NCBI GenBank assembly: GCA_002013415.1
Contig: MAEX01000022.1
Coordinates: 25,435-89,434 of the forward strand
Direction: 5' to 3'
Length of the DNA: 64,000 bases
From: Mycobacterium sp. D16Q14
GTDB taxonomy: Bacteria > Actinomycetota > Actinomycetes > Mycobacteriales > Mycobacteriaceae
Positions 1 to 8,578 of this stretch are shown piece by piece. How positions within the stretch are numbered: the first letter of the stretch is position 1; every line of letters starts with the position of its first letter. The translations under genes were made by a program, and so were the position numbers. Under the pieces are notes generated by a model. The model made no database searches. It had not been told where the DNA came from and saw only the letters and a program-made list of their open reading frames with translations.

Positions 1-767
1 CCCGGCTGCACCAGCGCCGGTTCGCCGGTTCGCCGGTGTCTGTCAGTAGTCCGCAGGGCCGGTTCACCGAAGGTGCGGCCGCGGTCAGCGGGCGCACCCT
101 CGTGAAGGCGCATGCCTGGGGCAAGCACCTGTTCCACGATTACGGCTCAGCCGGTGTGGTGCATGTTCACCTAGGGCTGTACGGCACCTTCACCGAGCTG
201 CCGGTCCCGATGGGTCTTCCCGTAGGGCAGGTGCGGATGCGTATCGAGGGAGCGCAGTTTGGGACCGATCTGCGCGGCGCGACGGCGTGTGAGCTCATTG
301 ACGCCCCACAGGTCGATGCGATCCTGGCTCGCCTCGGCCCCGACCCACTGCGCCCCAGGTCCGACCCGGCCTTAGCGTTCGAGCGGATCACGAAGTCGCG
401 CAGGCCAATCGGTGCACTGCTGATGGACCAGAAGATCATCGCCGGTGTGGGCAATGTCTACCGCAGCGAGGTGCTGTTCCGTCAGCGGATCGACCCGTAC
501 CGGGAGGGCGCCCGGCTGGATCCCGGCGAGCTCTCGGCGCTCTGGGGCGACCTGGTGGACAGAATGCGCGTCGGACTGCGGGTCGGAAAGATCGTCACGG
601 TCGATGCCGAATTCGACCATGGTGACCCGTCGTACGCACCGGACCGCCCCCGCACCTACGTGTATCGCCGGGCGGGTGCGCCCTGTCGGGTGTGCGGCAC
701 GCCAATCCTCACAGCGGAGATGGATGCGCGAAACTTGTTCTGGTGTCCTTCATGTCAAATAGGCTGA
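1..767 (+). CDS. nei1: Nei/Fpg-family DNA glycosylase-AP lyase, 5' end cut off by window edge
   Basis: Base-excision repair enzyme that removes oxidised bases and nicks the abasic site. The open frame continues from the window's left edge (first full codon at base 3); the GTG at 36 is internal, because the upstream residues RLHQRRFAG also fit the family. The catalytic Pro2-Glu3 lies outside the window. Visible are the helix-two-turn-helix region (MDQKIIAGVGNVYRSEVLF) and a C-terminal zinc finger with CRVC and CPSC cysteine pairs, ending at QIG. A nei gene two places from tig matches the position of Rv2464c (nei1) as I recall it. Nei rather than Fpg is inferred mainly from that context, so the subfamily is less certain than the family. 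Confidence 0.9.
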   Translation, partial: RLHQRRFAGSPVSVSSPQGRFTEGAAAVSGRTLVKAHAWGKHLFHDYGSAGVVHVHLGLYGTFTELPVPMGLPVGQVRMRIEGAQFGTDLRGATACELIDAPQVDAILARLGPDPLRPRSDPALAFERITKSRRPIGALLMDQKIIAGVGNVYRSEVLFRQRIDPYREGARLDPGELSALWGDLVDRMRVGLRVGKIVTVDAEFDHGDPSYAPDRPRTYVYRRAGAPCRVCGTPILTAEMDARNLFWCPSCQIG

Positions 768-819
768 TGACAGCTGCGGTGACGTGTGATGTTGCTAGAG
801 TGGGCCAAGTGGGACACCA

Positions 820-832
820 TGTACCAGGTACA
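820..832. promoter_or_regulatory. Perfect palindrome upstream of tetR, candidate operator
   Basis: TGTACC-A-GGTACA is a perfect 6+1+6 palindrome. It lies 14 bases before the GTG of the TetR gene and downstream of a -10-like TAGAGT at 796-801. The position suits autorepression by the TetR protein encoded next to it. Binding is inferred, not shown. Confidence 0.45.
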
Positions 833-846
833 GCGTAGGAGATTGC

Positions 847-1509
847 GTGACAAGACCGGGCGCGCCGTTGGGAAAACTTTTCGCGCGCGCTGTTCGTGGA
901 CTTGGTTCGCACCCGGAACCTGACGACATTGACACCCGATTGCTGGACGCGGCCATCGAGGTGCTCGCGGAGCGGGGCACCCAGTCCGCGACCATTGACG
1001 AAGTGGCGCGGCGGGCGAAAGTGGGCCGTGCCACGGTATTTCGGCGTTTCTCGAGTAAAGACCAGTTGTTCGAGAGGGCGCTTGCCCAAGAAATGCGAAA
1101 GTTCCTGGACGAGCTACAAGAGCGTGCGGGCGGTTTTGACGGCATTGACGAGCGGGTGGCTGAGGGGTTCGCCGTCTGTATCGAAGTTGTGAATCATCCT
1201 CTGCTGCGCGGTGATTCAATCGTGGCCAGGATGACTGCGATAGAAGCAATCACGCAGGGAGACCCGGCGCCAATCGAACTGGCGCGACACTATCTCACGT
1301 CCCAGATCGATCAGATGCGGGAGGAAGGGCGTATCCCGCCGGGAGATTCGAAACGGCAGGTCGACGTCTTGATCCACTTGGTGCTGGGATATCTCGCTGC
1401 GCCCACGACAACCATTGACCTCGGCAACACCGAAGAGGTACGTGCGCTGGCGCGCGAGACGTTCGCACCCATCTTGCTTACTCCGAATGTGCCGCTCGAC
1501 GCGCGGTAG
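847..1509 (+). CDS. TetR/AcrR-family transcriptional regulator
   Basis: A 220-residue one-domain regulator. The N-terminal helix-turn-helix is clear at about residues 48-68 (ATIDEVARRAKVGRATVFRRF), followed by an all-helical ligand and dimer domain of ordinary length. GTG 847 is chosen because AGGAG sits just ahead, at about 838-842. The gene stands alone: upstream is the end of the glycosylase gene, and downstream a gene on the other strand converges with a 6-base gap. A 13-base palindrome at 820-832 is a plausible operator for autoregulation. The ligand and any other target genes cannot be read from the sequence. The N-terminal 25 residues are longer than usual for the family. Confidence 0.85.
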   Translation: MTRPGAPLGKLFARAVRGLGSHPEPDDIDTRLLDAAIEVLAERGTQSATIDEVARRAKVGRATVFRRFSSKDQLFERALAQEMRKFLDELQERAGGFDGIDERVAEGFAVCIEVVNHPLLRGDSIVARMTAIEAITQGDPAPIELARHYLTSQIDQMREEGRIPPGDSKRQVDVLIHLVLGYLAAPTTTIDLGNTEEVRALARETFAPILLTPNVPLDAR

Positions 1510-1515
1510 ACGCCC

Positions 1516-2394
1516 CTAGAAGTCTCCGAAGTCGCCGCCGAAGTCGCCACCGCCGCCACCATCCCAGCCGCCGCCGTCCCAAGCGCTGCCACCGCCTTGG
1601 TCCCAGCCACCGCCGCTCTGGTCCCAACCGGAGCCGCCCTGGTCCCAGCCCCCTTGGTCGGCCCCGCCTGCACCTTGATCCCAGCCGGCTTGGTCCGCGC
1701 CGCCGTCGTTCCCGGCATTCACCCCGGCGTCATATCCGTCCGAATAGCCTTGGCCGAAACCACTTTCGAAGCCGGAGGCGCCGTATCCGACGCCGTGCAT
1801 ACCGGAGAAGAGCGAGTTGAACAGCAGCGCCGAACCCACACCCCATGCGCCCGCCACGAGCGCGGGCTTCCACCACGGCTCGGAGTACCAGCCGGCGGGA
1901 ACCGGTCGCCCGGCGACCGTGCCGCCGGGGTAGTAGTTGGGTGTGCGGCCGGAGGGCTCCGGGGAGGCCTCGATCTCGCGCCCTTCGAAGTTAATGCGCC
2001 GTTCCTCGCTGACGGAGCCAGCCTTGCTTTGTCCGGTGGTGGAGGGGAGCTCGGGTCCGGGATCCATGCCCATGGCGAGGCGGGCTGCCCGGACGTAGTA
2101 CAGCCCCTCGATGGCGCTTTCCTTGGCCAGCGTTGCCTGTGCCGGGGTCCGGGCCTGCTCGATGGCCGAGGATGCGGCGGTGAAGCGCTCGGAGGCATCG
2201 GCGAGCGCCTGGCGGGAAGCATCGTCGTTGCCGGTCAGGCCCAGTACCTGTCCGCCGAGGCGTTCGGTGAGGCGGCGGGCGTCGGCCTTGGCGTCCTCGA
2301 GTTGGTCGCCACGGCGGCGGCTCGACCCCTGTGTGTAGATGATCGCGCCACCGACGATCACGCCGAGGAGAAGCAGGCCCAGGATGATTTCCAT
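1516..2394 (-). CDS. Single-pass membrane protein with Trp/Gly/Asp-rich repetitive tail (DUF1542-like)
   Basis: A protein of 292 residues. It begins with one strong transmembrane segment (MEIILGLLLLGVIVGGAIIY), followed by a charged, probably coiled stretch to about residue 110, a PWWKPALVAGAWGVGSALLF hydrophobic patch, and a tail of repeated WDQGG/GGWD units ending in GGDFGGDFGDF. The start at 2394 puts the membrane segment at the N terminus, and a -10-like TACCGT ends 7 bases upstream on the minus strand. A longer in-frame start at 2442 would overlap the methyltransferase gene. The helical middle resembles DUF1542-type mycobacterial proteins. The Trp/Asp-rich tail suggests a low-complexity, possibly cell-wall-facing region; no enzyme motif is visible. 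Function unknown. Confidence 0.75.
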   Translation of the reverse strand: MEIILGLLLLGVIVGGAIIYTQGSSRRRGDQLEDAKADARRLTERLGGQVLGLTGNDDASRQALADASERFTAASSAIEQARTPAQATLAKESAIEGLYYVRAARLAMGMDPGPELPSTTGQSKAGSVSEERRINFEGREIEASPEPSGRTPNYYPGGTVAGRPVPAGWYSEPWWKPALVAGAWGVGSALLFNSLFSGMHGVGYGASGFESGFGQGYSDGYDAGVNAGNDGGADQAGWDQGAGGADQGGWDQGGSGWDQSGGGWDQGGGSAWDGGGWDGGGGGDFGGDFGDF

Positions 2395-2419
2395 GGCACC
2401 CACGGTACTGGTGGTCTGA

Positions 2420-3505
2420 CTACTCGACTTTGGCCTCGACAAGACTAAATGGTGACGCGGTCGGGACGACCCGGGTCATCTGGAAACCGGCCCGCTTGAG
2501 CAGGGTCTGGTACTCCCCGGCAGTGCGCTCGCATGCTCCTAACGTGAGCAGCATCTCCATATCGGTCCACTTACCGGCGAACTCGCGATCGTGGTCGGGG
2601 ATGACGGTCTCCACCAGCAGCAGTGTGGCGCCGCGTTCAGCGGCGACGCGGATGTTTTGCAGGATGTTGAGGGCACTCGCGTCCGGCCAGTCGTGAATGA
2701 TGTTTTTGAGTATGTACAGATCGCCGCCGGTAGGCGCGCCCTCAAAGAATGACCCGGAGAGTATCTGCACCCGATCGCGAACCCCATACCTGCTCAACAG
2801 TTCCGGTGCCGACGCCACCACCTCCGGCCGGTCGTATAGCACACCCGTCGCTTGGGGCGATGTGCCGAGGACGGCCGATAGCAATCGGCCGTGACCCCCG
2901 CCGACGTCGACGATGGTGGGGAAAGGCGTGAAGTCGTAGGCCGAAATCGTGGGAGCGAGCGCGAACTCCGAAATGCTCGTCATCGCCTCGTTGAAGACCT
3001 GGCCAAGCTCGGGTTCTGCGGTGAAATACTCAAAAGTGTCCATCCCGCGCAGTGTGGGAACGACGGGCTCGCCCGTCCTGATGGCATCGACGAGGTGGCT
3101 CCAGTGCTCGCGATGCTGACGGGAGCCGACGAACCGTGCCATCGCTGCCACGGAAACCTCCGCATCCGAACGGAGAGGTTCGGCCATCGCGTTGAGCGCG
3201 TACCTGCCGTCGCGGGTTTGGGTGAATATGCCCTCACCGATGAGTGCGCGTAGCAGGCGTCCCAGTGCGGCTGGGTCTGCACCCACCCGTTTGGCCAGCT
3301 CATCAATGGTCAGGGGGCCATCAGCCAGTGCATCAGCGACGTGGAGTTGGCACGCGACGACGAGCCCTTGGGCAGACCAGGCGGTGAAGATCATTTCCAG
3401 CAGGGCCACCGGGGCGGGAACGGACCGCCTATGGATCCTGTTCAGGCGGTGGCGGAATCGTTCGATCACGCGGACTATTCGAGCGGGCGGTACGCGGGAG
3501 GGCAT
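2420..3505 (-). CDS. SAM-dependent O-methyltransferase (COMT/hydroxyneurosporene type)
   Basis: A 361-residue class I methyltransferase. The N-terminal half is a winged-helix dimerisation domain (LTIDELAKRVGADPAALGRLLRALIGEGIF). The catalytic domain has the SAM-binding glycine motif VDVGGGHGRLL and the HDW motif of this family (KNIIHDWPDASA), whose His is the usual general base. Such enzymes methylate hydroxyls of polyketides, phenolics or isoprenoids; the substrate here is unknown. A -10-like TAGATT ends 6 bases ahead of the ATG on the minus strand, suggesting a leaderless transcript. The membrane protein gene 25 bases downstream could be co-transcribed, but it has its own -10-like site. Confidence 0.85.
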   Translation of the reverse strand: MPSRVPPARIVRVIERFRHRLNRIHRRSVPAPVALLEMIFTAWSAQGLVVACQLHVADALADGPLTIDELAKRVGADPAALGRLLRALIGEGIFTQTRDGRYALNAMAEPLRSDAEVSVAAMARFVGSRQHREHWSHLVDAIRTGEPVVPTLRGMDTFEYFTAEPELGQVFNEAMTSISEFALAPTISAYDFTPFPTIVDVGGGHGRLLSAVLGTSPQATGVLYDRPEVVASAPELLSRYGVRDRVQILSGSFFEGAPTGGDLYILKNIIHDWPDASALNILQNIRVAAERGATLLLVETVIPDHDREFAGKWTDMEMLLTLGACERTAGEYQTLLKRAGFQMTRVVPTASPFSLVEAKVE

Positions 3506-3763
3506 CGGCGCAATCTAGCGGCATCCGGCGCTGCTAAGCAATCAGGCTTGGAAAGGCGCTCACCTATCGGGAATTCTGGTTCGGAGGCGCGATCGGTGAG
3601 GAAACTCGCAGCGATTGCGGAGATCGTTTCTGATCGCTCGCGCAGCCGACGACTTCGTACGCGTCTTCGGTGTCGATACGGCCCGAGCGGGATCAAACCC
3701 GGGATGGCGTACTGGCCCAAATATCCGTTCGACCTGGAAAACTCTATCTACCAGGCGGTTCCT

Positions 3764-3837
3764 TGGAGCGGGTGACGGGAATCGAACCCGCGTAGCTAGT
3801 TTGGAAGACTAGGGCTCTACCATTGAGCTACACCCGC
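3764..3837 (-). tRNA. glyU: tRNA-Gly (anticodon TCC)
   Basis: On the minus strand the acceptor strands GCGGGTG and CACCCGC pair perfectly. The anticodon loop CTTCCAA carries TCC, the T arm has GGTTCGATTCC, and the D loop is normal. The gene encodes its own 3' CCA at 3764-3766; T at 3767 (read on the minus strand) is the discriminator. A 7-base-pair hairpin (GCGTGCG/CGCACGC, 3840-3862) lies just upstream. Confidence 0.95.
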
Positions 3838-3967
3838 ATGCGTGCGAGGTTGTCCCGCACGCGCTGACGAATGTACAGCGCCGGGGCGGATCAAATCCAA
3901 TTCATACCGTTGCATGGTGAGGCCGTAAGATCGCTTCGTCTTGCCGGAAGTGTGGACGCAGGTTCGA

Positions 3968-4041
3968 CGGGGTGTAGCGCAGCTTGGTAGCGCATCCGCT
4001 TTGGGAGCGGAGGGTCGCAGGTTCAAATCCTGTCACCCCGA
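3968..4041 (+). tRNA. proT: tRNA-Pro (anticodon TGG)
   Basis: The acceptor strands CGGGGTG and CACCCCG pair perfectly. The anticodon stem-loop is CCGC-TTTGGGA-GCGG with TGG at positions 34-36, and the T arm is GGTTCAAATCC. Unlike the glycine tRNA on the other strand, no CCA is encoded after the discriminator A. The two tRNA genes diverge from a 130-base gap. tig begins 66 bases downstream. Confidence 0.95.
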
Positions 4042-4107
4042 CAGCATGACAGCACGAAGAACCGCAGGTCACGACGATCTGCCGCGAACTATAAAGGAGC
4101 ACTGCAC

Positions 4108-5601
4108 GTGAAGAGCACCGTCGAAAAGCTGAGCCCGACCCGGGTTCGCATCAACGTCGAGGTTCCCTTCGCAGAGCTCGAACCAGATTTTTCCAAGGCG
4201 TACAAGGAGCTGGCCCAGCAGGTCCGGCTGCCCGGTTTCCGTCCGGGTAAGGCCCCCGCCAAGCTGCTCGAGGCGCGCGTCGGCCGGGCCGCCGTGCTGG
4301 AGCAGGTCGTCAACTCGGCGCTTCCGGGCCGCTACAGCGAGGCCGTCACCGCTTCTGACGTCAAGCCGCTCGGGCAGCCGGAGATTGAGGTCACCAAGAT
4401 CGAGGACGGCCAGGAGCTGACCTTCACCGCCGAGGTGGATGTGCGTCCCGAGATCGAGCTGCCCGACCTGAGCACCGTCGCAGTCACTGTCGAGCCCGTC
4501 ACTGTTGAGGACTCCGAGGTCGACGCCGAGCTGGACTCGCTGCGTGCGCGGTTCGGGACCCTCAAGGGTGTCGAACGTGCCGCCGAGGACGGCGACTTCG
4601 TGTCGATCGACCTGTCGGCCACCGTGGACGGCAAGGAGGTCGAGGATGCCGCGACCACCGGTCTGTCCCACGAGATCGGCTCCGGACAGCTGATTGACGG
4701 CCTGGATGAGGCCATCATCGGCCTGAAGGTCGGCGAGGAGAAGATGTTCACCACCAAGCTGGCCGCCGGTGAGTTCGCCGGACAGGACGCTGAGGTCACC
4801 GTCAAGGTCGGGTCGATCAAGGAGCGCGAGCTTCCCGCCGCCGACGACGACTTCGCCCAGCTGGCAAGCGAGTTCGACACCATCGGCGAGCTCAAGGACA
4901 GCCTCACCGAGCAGGTGAAGGGGCGCAAGCGCATCGCGCAGGCCGACGAGATCCGCGATGAGACCATCACTGCGCTGCTCGCCACGGTCGAGATCCCGGT
5001 GCCCGAGAAGATCCTCGAGGAGCAGATCGGCAACAGCCTGCACGAGGCCGTTCACGGTCTGGACCACAACGAGGAGAAGCTCAACGAACTGCTCGAGGAG
5101 CAGGGCACCTCGCGTGAAGAGTTCGACAAGGACCTGCGTGAGTCCGCGACCAAGTCCATCAAGACCGAGCTGCTGCTCGATGTGATCGCCGACAAGTTCG
5201 ACATCAACGTCGACCAGCAGGACCTCACCGAGCGTCTGGTCCTCATGTCGCGTCAGTACGGCATTGAGCCGCAGCAGCTGGTGCAGTACCTGACCCAGCA
5301 GCAGCAGCTGCCCGGCCTGTACGTCGACGTGCGCCGCGGTAAGGCCATCGCCGAGGTCATCCGTCAGGCCAAGGTGACCGACTCCACCGGCGCCGATGTC
5401 GACGTCGACGCCGTGCTGGGGCCGCGTCGCGGCGGGGCCGACGAGGCCGGCGCAGATACAGCCGCCGAGGAGAGCGTGGACAAGGGCAAGAAGAAGGGCA
5501 AGGACGAAGACAAGTCCGAAAAGGAAGACAAGTCCGAAAAGTCCGAGAAGAAAGCCAAGAAGAAGAGCAAGGACGACGCCGGGGAAGCCGCAGACGCCTA
5601 A
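4108..5601 (+). CDS. tig: Trigger factor, ribosome-associated chaperone and prolyl isomerase
   Basis: Binds the ribosome at the exit tunnel and shelters nascent chains. The ribosome-docking signature LPGFRPGKAP lies at residues 41-50, followed by an FKBP-type isomerase domain (about 155-240) and the helical arms. The last 45 residues are an almost pure Lys/Glu/Asp tail (KGKKKGKDEDKSEKEDKSEK...), longer and more charged than in most trigger factors. GTG 4108 has AAAGGAG nine bases ahead. Placement just before clpP1-clpP2 and clpX is the usual bacterial arrangement coupling folding to degradation. The 159-base gap to clpP1 implies a separate promoter for the protease genes. Confidence 0.97.
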   Translation: MKSTVEKLSPTRVRINVEVPFAELEPDFSKAYKELAQQVRLPGFRPGKAPAKLLEARVGRAAVLEQVVNSALPGRYSEAVTASDVKPLGQPEIEVTKIEDGQELTFTAEVDVRPEIELPDLSTVAVTVEPVTVEDSEVDAELDSLRARFGTLKGVERAAEDGDFVSIDLSATVDGKEVEDAATTGLSHEIGSGQLIDGLDEAIIGLKVGEEKMFTTKLAAGEFAGQDAEVTVKVGSIKERELPAADDDFAQLASEFDTIGELKDSLTEQVKGRKRIAQADEIRDETITALLATVEIPVPEKILEEQIGNSLHEAVHGLDHNEEKLNELLEEQGTSREEFDKDLRESATKSIKTELLLDVIADKFDINVDQQDLTERLVLMSRQYGIEPQQLVQYLTQQQQLPGLYVDVRRGKAIAEVIRQAKVTDSTGADVDVDAVLGPRRGGADEAGADTAAEESVDKGKKKGKDEDKSEKEDKSEKSEKKAKKKSKDDAGEAADA

Positions 5602-5760
5602 CTGACGACGTGATGAGCCATTGAGGCGAGGAACATCACGCTCTGAGCGAACTCGCCCGTTGTGGGGAGTGCGCAGCCGCCGATGTTGGTTAATGTCGGC
5701 AGTACACGGAATTGGTTCTCAAGCGAAATCCCGAAGTGCTAGACGAAGGCAGGTTGCACA

Positions 5761-6363
5761 GTGACTGAAATGCGTTCGGCGACAGCCGGGCTCAACCTCA
5801 TCGACTCGGTGTATGAGCGCCTGCTCTCCGAGCGCATCATTTTCCTGGGCCAGCAGGTGGACGACGACATCGCCAACAAGCTGTGCGCGCAGATTCTGCT
5901 GCTGACGGCCGAGGACCCCACCAAGGACATCCACCTGTACATCAACTCACCGGGTGGGTCGATCAGCGCCGGCATGGCGATCTTCGACACCATGGAGCTG
6001 TCCGAGTGCGATATCGCCACCTACGCGATGGGCATGGCGGCATCGATGGGCGAGTTCCTGCTCGCGGCGGGCACCAAAGGCAAGCGGCACGCGCTGCCGC
6101 ACGCCCGGATCCTGATGCACCAGCCCCTCGGTGGTGTGACGGGTAGCGCCTCCGATATCGCTATCCAGGCCGAGCAGTTCACGGTCATCAAGAAGGAAAT
6201 GTTCCGCCTCAATGCTGAATTCACCGGCAAGAGTGTGGAACAGATCGAGACCGATTCGGACCGTGACCGCTGGTTCACCGCGGCAGAGGCACTGGAGTAC
6301 GGGTTCGTCGACAAGATCATCACCCGCGGCAATCTCAACGGCAGCAAGGGAGCCTCCAAGTGA
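5761..6363 (+). CDS. clpP1: ATP-dependent Clp protease proteolytic subunit ClpP1
   Basis: Serine peptidase of 200 residues that forms one heptameric ring of the mixed ClpP1P2 protease. The catalytic triad is visible as Ser95 in GMAASMGEF, His120 in RILMHQPLGG and Asp169 in SDRDRW. Together with ClpX or ClpC1 it degrades unfolded and tagged proteins, and it is essential in studied mycobacteria. It starts with GTG and overlaps clpP2 by four bases (GTGA), so the two rings are translationally coupled. A -10-like TAATGT lies at 5691-5696 in the upstream gap. Mycobacterial clp genes are known ClgR targets, but I did not find a convincing ClgR box here. Confidence 0.97.
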   Translation: MTEMRSATAGLNLIDSVYERLLSERIIFLGQQVDDDIANKLCAQILLLTAEDPTKDIHLYINSPGGSISAGMAIFDTMELSECDIATYAMGMAASMGEFLLAAGTKGKRHALPHARILMHQPLGGVTGSASDIAIQAEQFTVIKKEMFRLNAEFTGKSVEQIETDSDRDRWFTAAEALEYGFVDKIITRGNLNGSKGASK

Positions 6364-7046
6364 TCTCGAAGCACCTCAACCTAGATTCGGACGCTCTTCA
6401 CGCAAGCGTGTCATCGCAACTGGCACCCCAAGCCCGGTACATCCTGCCCTCGTTCATCGAGCACTCGAGCTTCGGTGTCAAGGAGTCCAACCCCTACAAC
6501 AAGCTGTTCGAAGAGCGCATCATCTTCCTCGGCGTGCAGGTGGACGACGCCTCGGCCAACGACATCATGGCCCAGCTGCTGGTGCTGGAGTCGCTGGATC
6601 CCGATCGTGAGATCACCATGTACATCAACTCCCCGGGTGGCTCCTTCACCTCCTTGATGGCGATCTACGACACCATGCAGTACGTCCGCTCGGACATCCG
6701 CACCGTGGTGCTGGGCCAGGCAGCCTCGGCTGCGGCCGTGCTGCTCGCGGCCGGCACCCCGGGCAAGCGGATGGCGCTGCCCAACGCCCGCGTGCTGATC
6801 CACCAGCCCTCGCTGTCCGGTGTTATTCAGGGGCAGTTCACCGACCTGGAGATCCAGGCCAAGGAGATCGAGCGCATGCGCGTGCTGCAGGAGACCACGC
6901 TGTCGCGGCACACCGGCAAGAGCGAAGAGGTCATTCGTAAGGACACCGACCGCGACAAGATCTTCACGGCCGAGGAGGCCAAGGAGTACGGGATCATCGA
7001 CGTCGTCCTGGAGTACCGCAAGCTTTCCGCGCAGGCAGCCTCGTAG
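6360..7046 (+). CDS. clpP2: ATP-dependent Clp protease proteolytic subunit ClpP2
   Basis: Second ring of the ClpP1P2 peptidase. Triad: Ser123 in GQAASAAAVL, His148 in VLIHQPSLSG and Asp199 in TDRDK. The start chosen is the GTG overlapping the clpP1 stop codon, giving 228 residues. The M. tuberculosis protein as I recall it is about 13-14 residues shorter at this end, and such N termini are processed, so a start nearer QARYILP is possible. The IEHSSFGVKESNPYNKLFEERIIFLG segment is typical of actinobacterial ClpP2. Confidence 0.96.
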   Translation: MISKHLNLDSDALHASVSSQLAPQARYILPSFIEHSSFGVKESNPYNKLFEERIIFLGVQVDDASANDIMAQLLVLESLDPDREITMYINSPGGSFTSLMAIYDTMQYVRSDIRTVVLGQAASAAAVLLAAGTPGKRMALPNARVLIHQPSLSGVIQGQFTDLEIQAKEIERMRVLQETTLSRHTGKSEEVIRKDTDRDKIFTAEEAKEYGIIDVVLEYRKLSAQAAS

Positions 7047-7288
7047 CTGCCGGGCGGCAGGTCCGGATAACAGTTGCAACACACCGGTCCTCGGTGCGCG
7101 TCATCGGCGGCCCAGGTCGGTGTGAGGCGATATGTTCTCCAGCACGGCAGGGCGTAAATGCCGTCGGTGCTATTCGGTTTATCGGTCGCGGGGTGTCCGG
7201 TATAGCGGGTAGCGTCGGGACCAACAGGTCAGCGGACGTGTTGACACCACGATCCACCACCGTGTGACAGGAAGTAGGACTGGCCACC

Positions 7289-8569
7289 ATGGCACGTATC
7301 GGAGACGGCGGCGACCTGCTGAAATGCTCGTTCTGCGGAAAGAGCCAGAAGCAGGTTAAGAAGCTTATCGCCGGCCCCGGCGTGTACATATGCGATGAAT
7401 GCATCGACCTCTGCAACGAGATCATCGAAGAGGAACTGGCCGACGCCGACGACGTCAAGCTCGATGAGCTTCCCAAACCCGTGGAGATCCGCGAGTTCCT
7501 GGAGAACTACGTCATCGGCCAGGACAACGCGAAGAAGACCCTCGCCGTCGCCGTTTACAACCACTACAAGCGCATCCAGGCCGGAGACAAGGCCCGCGAT
7601 GCCCGCGGTGAGACCGTTGAGCTGGCCAAATCCAATATCTTGATGCTCGGACCTACCGGCTGCGGCAAGACCTACCTGGCCCAGACGCTGGCCAAGATGC
7701 TCAATGTGCCGTTCGCCATCGCCGACGCCACCGCCCTCACCGAGGCCGGCTACGTCGGCGAGGATGTGGAGAACATTCTCCTCAAGCTGATTCAGGCGGC
7801 CGACTACGACGTGAAGCGTGCCGAGACCGGCATCATCTACATCGACGAGGTCGACAAGATCGCCCGCAAGAGCGAGAACCCGTCCATCACCCGCGACGTC
7901 TCCGGTGAGGGCGTGCAGCAGGCGCTGCTGAAGATCCTGGAGGGCACGCAGGCTTCGGTGCCCCCGCAGGGCGGCCGCAAGCACCCGCACCAGGAGTTCA
8001 TCCAGATTGACACCACCAACGTGCTCTTCATCGTGGCCGGTGCGTTCGCGGGCCTGGAGAAGATCGTGTCGGATCGTGTCGGCAAGCGCGGCCTGGGCTT
8101 TGGTGCCGAGGTCAAGTCGAAGGCCGATATCGACACCACCGACCACTTCGCCGAGGTCATGCCCGAGGACCTGATCAAGTTCGGTCTCATCCCCGAGTTC
8201 ATCGGCCGTCTGCCGATTGTCGCCTCGGTGACCAACTTGGACCGGGAATCGCTGATTACGATCCTGTCCGAACCGAAGAACGCGTTGGTGAAGCAGTACA
8301 CCCGCCTCTTCGACATGGACGGTGTCGAGCTGGAATTCAGCCAGGATGCGCTGGAAGCCATCGCCGATCAGGCCATCCACCGTGGCACAGGCGCCCGCGG
8401 TCTGCGCGCCATCATGGAGGAAGTGCTGCAGCCGGTGATGTACGACATTCCGAGCCGCGACGACGTCGCCAAGGTCGTGGTGACTGGGGAGACCGTCATC
8501 GACAACGTGCTGCCGACGATCGTGCCGCGCAAGCCCTCGCGTGCCGAACGGCGCGATAAGAGCGCCTAG
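7289..8569 (+). CDS. clpX: ClpX, AAA+ unfoldase of the ClpXP protease
   Basis: Recognises and unfolds substrates and feeds them to ClpP1P2. The N-terminal zinc-binding domain has Cys13, Cys16, Cys35 and Cys38. Walker A is GPTGCGKT at 121-128, Walker B is IIYIDEVDK near 185, and the ClpP-docking loop RGLGFGAE carries the family's hydrophobic tripeptide as LGF. At 426 residues it has full length. It is 242 bases downstream of clpP2 in the same direction. The gap contains TTGACA at 7241-7246 but no well-spaced -10, so whether it has its own promoter is open. A DinB-type gene follows 9 bases after the stop. Confidence 0.97.
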   Translation: MARIGDGGDLLKCSFCGKSQKQVKKLIAGPGVYICDECIDLCNEIIEEELADADDVKLDELPKPVEIREFLENYVIGQDNAKKTLAVAVYNHYKRIQAGDKARDARGETVELAKSNILMLGPTGCGKTYLAQTLAKMLNVPFAIADATALTEAGYVGEDVENILLKLIQAADYDVKRAETGIIYIDEVDKIARKSENPSITRDVSGEGVQQALLKILEGTQASVPPQGGRKHPHQEFIQIDTTNVLFIVAGAFAGLEKIVSDRVGKRGLGFGAEVKSKADIDTTDHFAEVMPEDLIKFGLIPEFIGRLPIVASVTNLDRESLITILSEPKNALVKQYTRLFDMDGVELEFSQDALEAIADQAIHRGTGARGLRAIMEEVLQPVMYDIPSRDDVAKVVVTGETVIDNVLPTIVPRKPSRAERRDKSA

Positions 8570-8578
8570 TTCGTCGCG

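Noticed and set aside
1597..2448. 283-codon plus-strand frame opposite the Trp/Gly-rich membrane protein
   Set aside because: The minus-strand reading gives a coherent membrane segment and repeats, while this one gives only Ala/Gly/Val runs.
4069..5067. 332-codon minus-strand frame opposite tig
   Set aside because: Leu/Gly/Asp-rich translation mirrors the charged tig sequence; no motif.
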